This document shows positions 7,003-15,693 of a stretch of 47,876 nt of DNA, piece by piece. A model generated the notes under the pieces. That model saw only the letters and a list, made by a program, of their open reading frames with translations. It did not search any database and was not told the origin of the DNA. The DNA comes from Planctomycetia bacterium (GTDB lineage Bacteria > Planctomycetota > GCA-002687715), in assembly GCA_005790545.1 (NCBI GenBank), contig SXUL01000021.1, positions 1 to 47,876 on the forward strand, read 5' to 3'. How positions within the stretch are numbered: the stretch's first letter is position 1; every line of letters begins with the position of its first letter. The translations under genes and the position numbers were made by a program.

Positions 7003-9066
7003 ATGAGCAAACACGAACCGCACGCGCGTTGCGGCAGCGACGCGGCGACACATCTTCCAGATTCATCCATCGCCACAGAACACGTGCGCACGGGCAAGGT
7101 CCGCCCGTCGCGCATGGGGCGTCGGCGCGCGTTCGTCCTGATTGCGGTGCACGTGCTGGCCTTTGCTCACATCCTGCAGTGGAAGCTCGAAGGCCGGACG
7201 CTTACGCCGCTCGAACCGAGCGAGGCCATATACACCCTGGTGGACGGAGTGGTGAATGCCGGCGCCCTCGTGATGCTCGGATCGCTCCTCCTCACGCTGG
7301 TTTTCGGGCGCTTCTTCTGTGGCTGGGCCTGCCATCTCGTGGCGGTGCAGGATGGCTGCGCGTGGATCCTCAAGAAGCTGCACCTGCGGCCGCGGCCCTT
7401 GCGCTCGCGCTGGCTGATGCTGGTGCCACTCGGAGCCGGGCTTTATCTCTTCGGCTGGCCCTTGCTCGTGCGTTGGTGGGCCGGGGGCAGTGCGCCGGAG
7501 TGGCGCGCGGGCTTCACCGAGACGGAGTTCTGGGACACCTTCCCGGGGCTCTGGCTCTCGCTCATCACGTTTGTCGTTTGCGGCGTGGCGATGGTCTGGG
7601 TATTGGGCGCGAAGGGTTTCTGCACTTACGCCTGTCCCTACGGTGGGCTCTTCGGAGTGATGGATCGTTTCGCTCCCGGACGCATCGTCGTGAACGATGC
7701 CTGCAAGGGTTGCGGGCATTGCAGTGCGGTGTGCACTTCCAATGTTCTCGTGCACGCAGAGGTGCGCGACTACGGGAAGGTCGTCGATCCGGGATGCATG
7801 AAGTGCCTTGACTGTGTGAGTGTTTGCCCGGAGAACGCGCTCTCCTTCTCCTTCACCAGCCCGGCGGTCCTGACGCGCGCGCGGCGCGACAATCCCGCGT
7901 GCACGCCGTGGAGTTTCAGTTTCGCTGAGGATCTCATCCTCGGCGCGCTGTTCATCGTGGCCCTGCTCGTCTTCCGCGGTTTGCCGGACAACACCCTTCC
8001 CGAGGCGGGGAATCTCTACGGCGAGATTGCGCTGCTGCTCGGTGTCGGGCTCGCCGCCCTCACGGCCTTCGTGCTCTTTCTCACTGCACGCCTGTTGCGT
8101 CGAAAGGACGTGCAGCTTTTCGGCCGCGTGTTGAAGTCTGGGGGGCGCCTGAGCGCGGGCGGGCGCGTGGTGGCGCTGCTGTTCCTGCTCTGGTGCGCGT
8201 TTTTCGCGCATTCCGCCGTGGTTCAGGTGGCGATGCTGCAAGGAGAACTTGCGGTGAGCGCCACAGCCACCCTCGCGGATTCACTCTGGAGCGGTGACAG
8301 AGACGCCCTTGCAGCCGCGGCGAAGAAAATGTCTGACGAGCGCGAAGCTGGTCGTGCGGCTTTCGAGTTTGCCGGTGCCATCGGGCTCGTTGGTGATCGT
8401 CGTATCGAGGAAGGCCTCGCGTGGTTCGAGGCGCTGGAGGGGAAGCATGCCGTGGCAGCAGAGCGCATGGCTCGCGTGCTCTCGGAGCATCCGCAGCGAC
8501 AGCGGCTGCGCTTCGACCGTGCGCGGCTGCTCGTGCTGTCGGGCGCGCTCCTCGAGGCCATGCCGGAGTTTCTCGCTGCGGTGAAGGGCGCTCCGGACGA
8601 TGCATTCATGCGCGCGGCGCTGCCGCATCTCGCCAACGATCTCTACGCCGGCGGTTTTCTGGCGCAAGCGATCACGGTGCTTGAAGAGGCACGCCGCATC
8701 TCGCCTGACGATCTGGTGCTCGTTTCGGCTCTCACGGAAGCGCGCATGTCCAATGGCGATACGCCGGGCGCCCTGGCGTTGCTTGAAGAATGGGGCAAGG
8801 CGCACGCATTCGACACGCATCTCCGCGTGCAGCGCGCACAGGTGCTCGAATCATCAGGTCGTGCCGAGGAAGCACTGTTGGACCTCGCACGCTTGCATGC
8901 CGAAACGGGCCCCGACGAGCCCGGTCGTGGCGATGCGCGCCCGGCTTTCTGGAGCTCCGTCATGCTCGGGCGCCTTGGCCGCGTCGCCGAAGCGGACGCT
9001 TGGTCCGCCCTTGGCCGCAAGCGCGATCCGAAGCTCCCGGACTGGCGCCCCATCGTCAATCGGTGA
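7003..9066 (+). CDS. CcoG/NapH-like polyferredoxin membrane protein fused to a TPR domain
   Basis: 687 aa. About seven membrane segments are visible (for example RRAFVLIAVHVLAFAHI, LVMLGSLLLTLVFG, LWLSLITFVVCGVAMVW, LILGALFIVALLVF). Between them lie FFCGWAC and FCTYACPYG, the paired cysteine motifs of the NapH/NosR/FixG-CcoG group, then two ferredoxin clusters CKGCGHCSAVC and CMKCLDCVSVC for two 4Fe-4S centres. Such proteins move electrons across or along the membrane, or reduce Cu(II) in oxidase assembly. From about residue 430 the chain becomes TPR-like helices (AFEFAGAIGLVGDRRIEEGLAWF and later repeats), not part of standard CcoG or NapH. No Shine-Dalgarno; TAGAAT at 6985-6990 ends 12 nt before the ATG. 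Confidence 0.8.
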   Translation: MSKHEPHARCGSDAATHLPDSSIATEHVRTGKVRPSRMGRRRAFVLIAVHVLAFAHILQWKLEGRTLTPLEPSEAIYTLVDGVVNAGALVMLGSLLLTLVFGRFFCGWACHLVAVQDGCAWILKKLHLRPRPLRSRWLMLVPLGAGLYLFGWPLLVRWWAGGSAPEWRAGFTETEFWDTFPGLWLSLITFVVCGVAMVWVLGAKGFCTYACPYGGLFGVMDRFAPGRIVVNDACKGCGHCSAVCTSNVLVHAEVRDYGKVVDPGCMKCLDCVSVCPENALSFSFTSPAVLTRARRDNPACTPWSFSFAEDLILGALFIVALLVFRGLPDNTLPEAGNLYGEIALLLGVGLAALTAFVLFLTARLLRRKDVQLFGRVLKSGGRLSAGGRVVALLFLLWCAFFAHSAVVQVAMLQGELAVSATATLADSLWSGDRDALAAAAKKMSDEREAGRAAFEFAGAIGLVGDRRIEEGLAWFEALEGKHAVAAERMARVLSEHPQRQRLRFDRARLLVLSGALLEAMPEFLAAVKGAPDDAFMRAALPHLANDLYAGGFLAQAITVLEEARRISPDDLVLVSALTEARMSNGDTPGALALLEEWGKAHAFDTHLRVQRAQVLESSGRAEEALLDLARLHAETGPDEPGRGDARPAFWSSVMLGRLGRVAEADAWSALGRKRDPKLPDWRPIVNR

Positions 9067-9108
9067 ACAGTCCATGACTCGGAGCGCTGGCGGGGTTCAC
9101 CAGCTTGT

Positions 9109-9205
9109 GCCGCCTGCTCTGTTCGGGGGTGATCCCGCTGCGCAGAGCCGCTCGGATGCGCTCGTTGGCTCTGCTCAGCGGGACCTCACTCACGTCGCAG
9201 GCGGC
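9109..9205 (+). repeat. Structured 3' repeat element, copy 2
   Basis: Outer stem GCCGCCTG (9109-9116) with CAGGCGGC (9198-9205); the middle stem begins GGGGTGATCCCGCT and pairs with AGCGGGACCTC, one G-C pair having become a G-T wobble; the upper stem CAGAGCC/GGCTCTG is kept. It starts 43 nt after the stop of the TPR protein and 75 nt before the MscS promoter region. A small GCTGG/CCAGC hairpin (9086-9104) precedes it. This is the only copy between co-directional genes. Confidence 0.9.
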
Positions 9206-9279
9206 GCGGGTGCTCCCGGTACTGCCATTGCATCAAGCGCGGAGCGTCATATTTTCCCGCAGACCCGGGAGCGCCTCTC

Positions 9280-10536
9280 ATGCGAATGCTTCAACTTGCC
9301 AGTGCCTTGCTTCTTCTTTCCGTCACCATGGTTGCCCAGACTCCGCCGGAGTCCGCGGGCGCCGTCACGCCGCCCGCGAGTGGTGCGCCTGCCGTAGTGG
9401 AAGCGGCGAGCGAGCCCGCGCGCTTCGCCGCCGCGGACAAGGTGCCGTACCTCACGTTCGGACTCGATCGCATCGAAGTTCTGCGGCACGAGCTCTTTGA
9501 CATTCCGCTGTGGCAGTATGTAGCGAGTGTCATCTACATCATCGCGTCCATGTGGCTCGCGCGCCTCATTGACTGGTTCGTGCGCGTCTACATCAAGCGC
9601 CTGACGCAGAAGACCGAGACAAACCTCGACGACATGCTGCTTGAGTTGCTGCACGGGCCTGTGCGGGTTGTGAGTTTCGTGTTCCTGCTGCATGTGGGCC
9701 TGCACGTCTTCCACTGGCCGGAGTGGATCGAGACCTACATGTCTCTCGGCCTCAAGCTGGCCGTGGCGGGATCGATCACATGGATGCTCATGAAGGCCGT
9801 GGATTTCGGCCTCAATCAAGTGAAGGAGCGTACGGTCCGCGAACAGGACAAGGCCATGGCGGCGCAACTGCTCCCGATGCTCGGCCGCATCATCAAGATC
9901 ATCATCCTCGTGATCGCCGTCATCGTCACGGGGCAGAACCTGGGCTTCGAGATCTCGGGCCTTTTGGCGTCGGTGTCGGTCGGCGGTCTCGCCATCGGCC
10001 TCGCCGCGCAGGATTCGCTGGCGAACATCTTCGGTGCGGTCACGATCTTCACGGACAAGCCCTTCCGCATCGGAGATCGCATCCAGGTGGACAAGGTGGA
10101 CGGCACGGTGGAAGCCATCGGAATGCGCAGCACGCGCGTGCGCGCGCTGGATGGTGCGCTGGTATCAATTCCGAACCGCGTGGTCGGAAACTCGACGGTC
10201 ATCAACATGACCGCCCGTCCCGCCGTCCGCACGGACATGAACATCGGGCTGGTGACCAGCACCACCACCGAACAGGTGAAGCAGGCGGTGAAGATCATTG
10301 AGGAAGTCTGCCGCGCGCACCCCACCACCAAGGAAGCAACCGCGGGTTTCAGTCATTTCGCGGAATCCACACTCAACGTGCGCGTGCTGCACTGGTCGAA
10401 GGAAATCGCGGCCGATCTCCATGTGCGCGCCATGCAGGACATCAATCTCGATCTCAAGGCGCGCCTCGAAGCCGCTGGTATCGAGATGGCCTTCCCGACC
10501 CGCACGCTCATCGTGAAGAACGAAAAGTCGAGCTGA
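9280..10536 (+). CDS. MscS-family mechanosensitive ion channel
   Basis: 418 aa. Residues 1-20 form a cleavable-looking signal (MRMLQLASALLLLSVTMVAQ), then a Pro/Ala-rich linker and three to four membrane helices (VASVIYIIASMWLARLI, VVSFVFLLHVGLHVF, IIILVIAVIVTG). The pore-lining helix and beta domain are clear: LLASVSVGGLAIGLAAQDSLANIFG, then PFRIGDRIQVDKVDGTVEAIGMRSTRVR and ALVSIPNRVVGNSTVIN, the MscS core. It releases solutes from the inner membrane under osmotic down-shock. GGGAG lies 8 nt before the ATG; a possible promoter has TATTTT at 9250-9255. It is followed by a hairpin and repeat copy 3. Confidence 0.92.
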   Translation: MRMLQLASALLLLSVTMVAQTPPESAGAVTPPASGAPAVVEAASEPARFAAADKVPYLTFGLDRIEVLRHELFDIPLWQYVASVIYIIASMWLARLIDWFVRVYIKRLTQKTETNLDDMLLELLHGPVRVVSFVFLLHVGLHVFHWPEWIETYMSLGLKLAVAGSITWMLMKAVDFGLNQVKERTVREQDKAMAAQLLPMLGRIIKIIILVIAVIVTGQNLGFEISGLLASVSVGGLAIGLAAQDSLANIFGAVTIFTDKPFRIGDRIQVDKVDGTVEAIGMRSTRVRALDGALVSIPNRVVGNSTVINMTARPAVRTDMNIGLVTSTTTEQVKQAVKIIEEVCRAHPTTKEATAGFSHFAESTLNVRVLHWSKEIAADLHVRAMQDINLDLKARLEAAGIEMAFPTRTLIVKNEKSS

Positions 10537-10553
10537 TTCCGGCGCGGTTGCGG

Positions 10554-10578
10554 CAGGCGGCGGGGAGCGAGCCGCCTG
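10554..10578 (+). terminator. Hairpin after mscS-like gene sharing an arm with repeat copy 3
   Basis: CAGGCGGC (10554-10561) pairs perfectly with GCCGCCTG (10571-10578), loop 9 nt. The second arm is also the 5' arm of repeat copy 3, whose partner is a second CAGGCGGC at 10669-10676, so the two folds exclude each other. Copy 4 has the same arrangement. Confidence 0.55.
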
Positions 10579-10676
10579 TTCTCTTCGGGGGTGATCCCGC
10601 TGCACAGAGCCGCTCGGATGCACTCGAAGGCTCTGCTCCGCGGGACCCCACTCACGGCGCGGGCGGCGCAGGCGGC
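10571..10676 (+). repeat. Structured 3' repeat element, copy 3
   Basis: Outer stem GCCGCCTG (10571-10578) with CAGGCGGC (10669-10676). The middle stem GGGGT-gat-CCCGCT pairs with CGCGGG-ACCCC, one T-A pair being lost to T-C. Upper stem CAGAGCC/GGCTCTG intact. It starts 34 nt after the MscS stop codon. Its right arm contains the last codons and stop of the opposite DUF309 gene (stop at 10652). Confidence 0.9.
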
Positions 10677-11191
10677 GAGGGCGGGAGCGGTGCGGGCAGG
10701 CGGGTTTGAGCGGCAGTCGTGGCGGTGGCCGAGCTGGCGAGGGTGGCGAGATGCACGAGATCGAATCCGAGCACTCGGCCGCCGCGCGCGCGCGGGTGGG
10801 AGAGTGCGGCCTCAAGGTTCATGAGGGCGTTGCTGCGCAGCGCTTCGGCCGCCTGGTTGGAATCGGATTCGAGTTTGAGCAGCAGCGCGGCGAACTGGAT
10901 CAGCGCCTGCAAGGTGTGATGTTCGGGCGTGCCCACGACAGCCGCGTGCCAGTAGCTCTCCCAAGCCTCGTGCGCTTCCCACCAATAGCCGTGGTTGAAG
11001 AGGTCGATCGCGTGGAGGTGGCCAAGTTCGCGCGGCCAAGCATCGGGCAGCGGAAGTTGCGGGCGCAACTCCACGCTGTCGTGCATGTGACCGTCACGGT
11101 GGCGCTTCGGATGGGGATGACGGCCAGGTCGGTAGGCGTATGGCGGCAGTGGAATCTGCGGAGCGAGACGCGGCGGATTGAATGGCGTCAC
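10652..11191 (-). CDS. DUF309-family protein
   Basis: 179 aa from a GTG at 11191, 7 nt after the stop of the upstream gene; a later ATG at 11272 lies inside that gene and is less likely. The core AIDLFNHGYWWEAHEAWESYWH plus ALIQFAALLLKLE is the signature of DUF309, a small helical cytoplasmic family of unknown function. The C-terminal 15-20 residues are almost only Pro, Ala, Leu and Ser and are encoded by the flank of repeat copy 3, so the natural C-terminus seems to have been overwritten or extended by the repeat. It is cotranscribed with the PH-like membrane protein at 11199. Confidence 0.7.
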   Translation of the reverse strand: MTPFNPPRLAPQIPLPPYAYRPGRHPHPKRHRDGHMHDSVELRPQLPLPDAWPRELGHLHAIDLFNHGYWWEAHEAWESYWHAAVVGTPEHHTLQALIQFAALLLKLESDSNQAAEALRSNALMNLEAALSHPRARGGRVLGFDLVHLATLASSATATTAAQTRLPAPLPPSPPAPPAP

Positions 11192-11198
11192 GCGCGGC

Positions 11199-11681
11199 TC
11201 AGTCGGCGCTGGTCGCGGAATGCGTGTCCGCCTGGCTGGCGCCCATTGCTGCAAGGAGACCATCAAGATCATCCGTGCCGATGTGGAAGCACTTCCCGTT
11301 CCGCAGCTTGAGGCGTACGGCCCAAGGGCCTTGGATGTTCCAGAGCCAGCCGCGCGGTGTCCAGCGCAGACCGTATCCGTACCACCAGCCGTGCTCGCAG
11401 GATTCGAAGGATTCGATCTCGTGCCACGCGAAGTGCTTGCTCGGCCAGCCGAAGCCCCAGCGCACGTGCACGCCGCGCGCATCCACGCTCACGCCGAGTC
11501 CCGAGAAGACGAACCCGCAGGCGAGGATCAGTGCCGGGACGAGCCAGAGCGCAAGAGGCAGATCCTCCTCGGTTCCCGCGATGCATAGGATCAGTGCCGA
11601 GAAAGCCGCGCCACCAAAGAGTGCGACAGGCATGAGCCAACCCTGTTGCACGTGGTGATAGGCGGGAGTCGAGGTGGCCAT
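11199..11681 (-). CDS. Small membrane protein with bacterial PH-like domain
   Basis: About 160 aa from ATG 11681; in-frame ATGs at 11702 and 11705 are alternatives and none has a Shine-Dalgarno. Two hydrophobic helices (GWLMPVALFGGAAFSALILC and LALWLVPALILACGFVF) are followed by a beta-rich domain, GVHVRWGFGWPSKHFAWHEIESFE through WAVRLKLRNGKCFHIGTDDLDGLL, which reads like a bacterial PH (bPH) domain facing the cytoplasm. Function unknown. It is the first gene of a two-gene unit with the DUF309 protein, in reverse orientation to the glycosyltransferase cluster. Confidence 0.6.
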   Translation of the reverse strand: MATSTPAYHHVQQGWLMPVALFGGAAFSALILCIAGTEEDLPLALWLVPALILACGFVFSGLGVSVDARGVHVRWGFGWPSKHFAWHEIESFESCEHGWWYGYGLRWTPRGWLWNIQGPWAVRLKLRNGKCFHIGTDDLDGLLAAMGASQADTHSATSAD

Positions 11682-11751
11682 GGATCGAAGTTCCGGGGCC
11701 ATCATAGCTACGGCGCCCGTTGCCTGCCGCGAGGCCGTACCATGCGCGCCA

Positions 11752-11933
11752 TGGAGAGGCTCCCCATCTCGGTCTTCATCAGCACACGCAACGGCTCGGT
11801 GCGGTTGGTGTTGCAGCACCAGAGGGGCGTGGGATACTGCCAAGCAAGCATGAGACGCGCATCGTGTTGCTGCCTGCAGGGAACAGCTCTCTCGAGTCTT
11901 GAAGGACAGAGCTCGCGATTCCAAGCGCCATGA
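11752..11933 (+). pseudogene. Possible decayed glycosyltransferase-2 N-terminus upstream of the GT2 gene
   Basis: A 60-codon frame begins MERLPISVFISTRNG, closely matching the start of the next gene (ERLPISAFIICQDEA) and typical GT2 entries. After about 17 codons the reading is no longer glycosyltransferase-like, and it ends in a TGA overlapping the ATG of the GT2 gene (ATGATG). I read it as a remnant of a duplicated or recombined GT2 gene; it could instead be a short leader peptide. No independent start signal is visible. Confidence 0.35.
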
Positions 11934-12754
11934 TGGACCAAGAGCGCCTCCCGATCAGCGCGTTCATCATCTGCCAGGACGAGGCGATGTACCTCGGGCA
12001 CTGCATCCTCAGCCTGCGCGAATGCAGCGAGATTGTGATTGTCGACTCCGGCTCGACGGACGGGACAATTGCGCTGATTCGTGAGTATCAAGCCAATGGC
12101 TGGCCGATCCAGTTCCACCAGCAGAAGTGGCTGGGCTACGCCGCGCAAAAGCAGTGCGCGATGAATCACTGTACGCAGCCATGGTTGCTCAATATCGATG
12201 CGGATGAACGCCTCGATGAGGACTTCAGGGAAATCATGCCGAAGCTGCTCGACGCGCCACAGGATCTGGTCGGTTGGCGCATTCGACGGCGGCCCTATCT
12301 GATCGGCAACGGATACACACCCAAGCATGTCAGCGAGCGCTCGAATCTGCGCTTGGTACGGAAGGGCCGTGGAAGTTACGACCTCAATCAGCGCGTGCAT
12401 GAGGGCATCGTTCCGTCCGGCAGGGTCAAGGATGCACCGCAAGGCAGCCTGCTGCACTATCGTCCGTTGCGTATCGACGACCAGATCCTCAAGGAGAACA
12501 AGTATTCGAGCCTCAAGGCGCAGCAGATCGTCGACTCAGGCAAGGGGCCGCGCTGCCTGCGCTTGGTGTTCAATCCAGTCGTCTATTTCTTCCGCTTGTA
12601 TCTGTGTCATCGCCTTTTCCTGTGCGGCTTTCCGGGTTTCATTCAGGCCGCCACAGGCAGTATCTACTCATTCCTGACCGAGGCGAAAATCTATCAACGG
12701 CACGCGGAGCTGAAGCGGCCATCACGAGACAACATGGACGGGCAGAAGCCATGA
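11930..12754 (+). CDS. Family-2 glycosyltransferase (WaaE/KdtX-like)
   Basis: 274 aa. Transfers a sugar from a nucleotide donor, probably onto lipopolysaccharide core or another surface glycan, at the cytoplasmic face of the membrane. Seen: LPISAFIICQDEAMYLGHCI (strand 1), EIVIVDSGSTDGT (GT-A donor loop), KQCAMNHCTQPWLLNIDADERL (metal-binding DxD-type DAD), then VHEGIVPSG and a hydrophobic stretch near residue 200 (LVFNPVVYFFRLYLCHRLF) typical of WaaE-like membrane association. The downstream GT4 gene begins inside its stop codon (ATGA), so the two are translationally coupled. Confidence 0.88.
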   Translation: MMDQERLPISAFIICQDEAMYLGHCILSLRECSEIVIVDSGSTDGTIALIREYQANGWPIQFHQQKWLGYAAQKQCAMNHCTQPWLLNIDADERLDEDFREIMPKLLDAPQDLVGWRIRRRPYLIGNGYTPKHVSERSNLRLVRKGRGSYDLNQRVHEGIVPSGRVKDAPQGSLLHYRPLRIDDQILKENKYSSLKAQQIVDSGKGPRCLRLVFNPVVYFFRLYLCHRLFLCGFPGFIQAATGSIYSFLTEAKIYQRHAELKRPSRDNMDGQKP

Positions 12755-13806
12755 GAGTGGTGCAGGTCCACTTCGGCACGGATGGAGGCTCGGAGCGTTT
12801 CTTCGTCAACCTGGTCAACGAGCTTCATCGGAATGGCGTCGAGCAAGCGGTGCTCATCAGGCCGCGCAGAGCCTGGCGAGCCGCCATCGATCCGGGTGTC
12901 GAAGTGCACGAGGGTGTGTTCCGCCGGATATCCCTTTCGCGCTTTTTCCTTGCGGCACGATTTCGCCGCTTGCTGGAGGCCAAGCGTCCGGATGCCATCA
13001 TGGCTTGGATGCCGCGCGCGTGTCGGTTCATGCCCGCATGGCCGCACTGTCCGCGCATTGCGCGCCTCGGGGACTATCCTCCAAGACTGGACTACTTCAC
13101 GAATATCGACCGCATCATTTGCAACACACCCGGCATCGTGGAGCGCCTCAGAGGGCTCGGGTGCGACAAGCCGATCGACGTCATCTCCAACTTCACGACG
13201 ATCAAGATGGCTCCGCCGGTATCGCGCGCGAGCGTGACGACGCCGGAAAGCGCATTTGTGCTGCTTGGCGTCGGGCGTTTCGTGAGGATCAAGGGGTTCC
13301 ACACGATGATCGAGGCGCTTCCCGGGCTGCCGGGCGCCATGGTGTGGTTGCTGGGAGATGGCGAAGAGCGCGCCAACCTCTGCAGACAGGCTGAGGAGTT
13401 GGGCGTGCTGGATCGGGTCCGGTTCCTGGGCTGGCACAAGAACCCGGCTGCCTACATGGCGGCTTGCGATGTCGTCTGTCTGCCAAGCACGCACGAGACT
13501 CTTGGCAACGTCATCCTTGAAGCATGGGCGGTCGGGAAACCTGTGATTGCCTCACGATCCAAAGGACCGTCATGGTTCATGAAAAATGAACGCGATGGTC
13601 TGCTTTTCGACATTGAGGATGTTGCGGGCCTGCAAACCGCGGTCACTCGACTCCAATCGTCTCCTTCCCTGACTCAGCAGATCGCGCTTGGCGGCGCTGA
13701 GACGCTGGCAAGGCAGTTCTCAAAGGACAGTGTGACCAGCGCGTTCATGAAAGTCCTGGGGCAGCGGTGCATGGCGGAGCCCACGGTCGTTCGTGGGCAG
13801 AGTTGA
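12751..13806 (+). CDS. Family-4 glycosyltransferase
   Basis: 351 aa; ATG 12751 overlaps the preceding TGA. GT-B retaining enzyme. Seen: VVQVHFGTDGGSERFFVNLV at the N-terminus (glycine-rich acceptor loop), LLGVGRFVRIKGFHTMIEAL, VWLLGDGEERANL, VRFLGWHKNPAAYMAACDVVCLPSTHETLGNVILEAWAVGKPVIAS containing the E-x7-E donor-binding motif. It acts with the GT2 in surface polysaccharide or LPS assembly. Sugar specificity unknown. It converges on the FkbM gene with a 29-nt gap. Confidence 0.88.
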   Translation: MRVVQVHFGTDGGSERFFVNLVNELHRNGVEQAVLIRPRRAWRAAIDPGVEVHEGVFRRISLSRFFLAARFRRLLEAKRPDAIMAWMPRACRFMPAWPHCPRIARLGDYPPRLDYFTNIDRIICNTPGIVERLRGLGCDKPIDVISNFTTIKMAPPVSRASVTTPESAFVLLGVGRFVRIKGFHTMIEALPGLPGAMVWLLGDGEERANLCRQAEELGVLDRVRFLGWHKNPAAYMAACDVVCLPSTHETLGNVILEAWAVGKPVIASRSKGPSWFMKNERDGLLFDIEDVAGLQTAVTRLQSSPSLTQQIALGGAETLARQFSKDSVTSAFMKVLGQRCMAEPTVVRGQS

Positions 13807-13835
13807 CAACGGATCGGTTGCCGGCTCGCGTGTGG

Positions 13836-14678
13836 TCACGCCTCAAAGTGATGCGTGCTGCGGTTGTTCCGCCAGAGAATGGTCACGCGATGGAAGTTCG
13901 CAGCAACCGGCATGAAGCCCGCCTCAATCAGAATCGCATGGGTCTCAATGAAGGTATGGCGCTTCTCGATGCCACGCTCGGGACCGCAGTCCACGGCAAC
14001 GTAGTCGAAACACTTGAGCAGCTCTCCGGCACCGCGGAGAACTTCGGGTTCTGCGCCCTCCGCTTCCACCTTGAATACCGCGGGCCTGCTCACCAAGTCC
14101 TCTGCGGTGAGCATCTCATCAAGCCGGACAGCCTTGATCTTCTTGACGGACACAAACGCGGCCATCTGGATCAGCGAGCTGTCCGCTGAGGCCGGCTTGG
14201 AATAGAACTCAAGAGTTGTCGACGTGTGCCAGAGGGCAAGCCTGTGCGTTGTGCGCCCCTCGGCCACAGTCGTGTAGGAGCTGAAGTTGTTCAAGTCACA
14301 GCAGGTGGCTTCCAGATCCTCTGGCTCGAATGCGATGTAATTCATTCCGGACGACCGCGCCCACAAACCCAATTCGCCGACGTTGGCGCCGCGGTCGACA
14401 AGAATCCCTCCAGAAACCTGTCCCAGGCGATTCAGGGAATAGTCGGAGGCGAGTTTTCCGACACCGCGCATGATGCCTCGCTTGGAGCGGTTGTGGCGTC
14501 TGCGTCGGCAGATGTGGAGCTTGGCGGTCGGGTCGCTGACGACGTAGACGCCTTTGTGGTTGGTCGGATGGAACCGGTGTGCCTTGCTCCGGATGAGGTT
14601 TTCCAGATTTGTGAGCAGGCAATAGAGCTTTGGCGAAAGCCAATTTCTGTTGCCGGAGATCAACTCGGTGAAGGGCAT
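13836..14678 (-). CDS. FkbM-family methyltransferase
   Basis: 280 aa from ATG 14678 (an in-frame ATG at 14735 would add 19 basic residues). SAM-dependent O-methyltransferase fold: ILVDRGANVGELGLWA (motif I, usually VDxGAN, here VDRGAN), AFEPEDLEATCCDLN (motif II), VRLDEM, VFKVEAEGAEPEVLRGAGELL (post III). FkbM proteins often modify sugars in surface glycans, matching the neighbours. Upstream on the same strand is the putative glycosyltransferase at 14796; the 117-nt gap allows cotranscription. Confidence 0.8.
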   Translation of the reverse strand: MPFTELISGNRNWLSPKLYCLLTNLENLIRSKAHRFHPTNHKGVYVVSDPTAKLHICRRRRHNRSKRGIMRGVGKLASDYSLNRLGQVSGGILVDRGANVGELGLWARSSGMNYIAFEPEDLEATCCDLNNFSSYTTVAEGRTTHRLALWHTSTTLEFYSKPASADSSLIQMAAFVSVKKIKAVRLDEMLTAEDLVSRPAVFKVEAEGAEPEVLRGAGELLKCFDYVAVDCGPERGIEKRHTFIETHAILIEAGFMPVAANFHRVTILWRNNRSTHHFEA

Positions 14679-14795
14679 GGCAGTTCTGGTGACGGTTCGT
14701 CGGGTCACGATACGCAGGATGGCCACAGTGGCCAAAGCTGGCAGGGTTGCATCAATCGCAATGAGACGCGGCGTCTTCCGACTCAGGTCGCGGAC

Positions 14796-15542
14796 TCATT
14801 CACGCCAATGTTCAGCGATCCAGGGAGCAGGCAGGGCCTTGCGCCAGTTGCCGTTGCTGCGACCGGCGAGGGCATCGGGTGGGTTCATCACGCCGTGGAA
14901 GATCAGGATGCGCGCGCCGGGAGGGATGGCGGGCGTGCGCCAGTAGCTCAGGGGCCAGGTCGGGATGCAGTGGTACTTGTAGCTGGCACACCAGGCGCGG
15001 TCCCAGTACGCAAGTTGGCCCAAGCTGTGAATCTCGTGGGACAAGTAGGTCTGTTCGTTGCGAAAACGCTGCCGGACGGCCTCGTGCTCGCGTCGGAACT
15101 TCTCCAGCACATCCACGTAAGCTCCGAGGCGCCAGCGATAGACCGAAGAATTGCCGGTTACACGCCATGGCCGCTTCCAATCATGGATGATCAGGAACTC
15201 GCCGGGCGCCTCGAAGAATGGTGTGAGCGCTCCCGTGATCACGACATCAAGATCGAGGAACAGCGCCGTTCCCTGCAGGCCGTACTGGTGTGCCGTGAAG
15301 GTGGTCAGCTTGGTCCAGCCCCGCTCGGGAATGCCGACGGGCAACTGGAGCGATGGAATGGGGAAGATCTCGACTTCGCTGCGAACGCCGGCGCCGCAGT
15401 CGGTGAGGCACACGAAGCGGAACGGTCCCGGCAAGTGGCGCGCCACCATGCCATAGAGCCGGTTCACATACTCGGGGCCGTACTTGGTGCCCCATTTCAT
15501 GCACAGGATCACGCGCGATGTGTCTTCAGCGACGCTGTTCAT
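14796..15542 (-). CDS. Putative glycosyltransferase with FLDLD motif
   Basis: 248 aa from ATG 15542. Seen: VILCMKWGTKYGPEYVNRLYGMVARHL, FRFVCLTD, GWTKLTTF and ALFLDLDVVITGALTPFFE, where DLD is the DxD metal site of GT-A folds such as GT8-like enzymes; later PGEFLIIHDWKRP and RILIFHGVMNP. It probably transfers a sugar in the same surface-glycan pathway. The assignment rests on the DxD context and an LD-rich core; the exact family is uncertain. Confidence 0.7.
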   Translation of the reverse strand: MNSVAEDTSRVILCMKWGTKYGPEYVNRLYGMVARHLPGPFRFVCLTDCGAGVRSEVEIFPIPSLQLPVGIPERGWTKLTTFTAHQYGLQGTALFLDLDVVITGALTPFFEAPGEFLIIHDWKRPWRVTGNSSVYRWRLGAYVDVLEKFRREHEAVRQRFRNEQTYLSHEIHSLGQLAYWDRAWCASYKYHCIPTWPLSYWRTPAIPPGARILIFHGVMNPPDALAGRSNGNWRKALPAPWIAEHWRE

Positions 15543-15693
15543 CGGAGTTGAGAGCGACCACGTGCACAATCACTTTCGGCGTGCCGTACTGGCGAACGAG
15601 ACGGCTGCGGAAGCACTCTAGACTGCATGCTGAACGCTGCAACCGCCTGCAGCCTTCCGGGCATAATGCGCGCACGCCGACGGAGGCCTGCTC

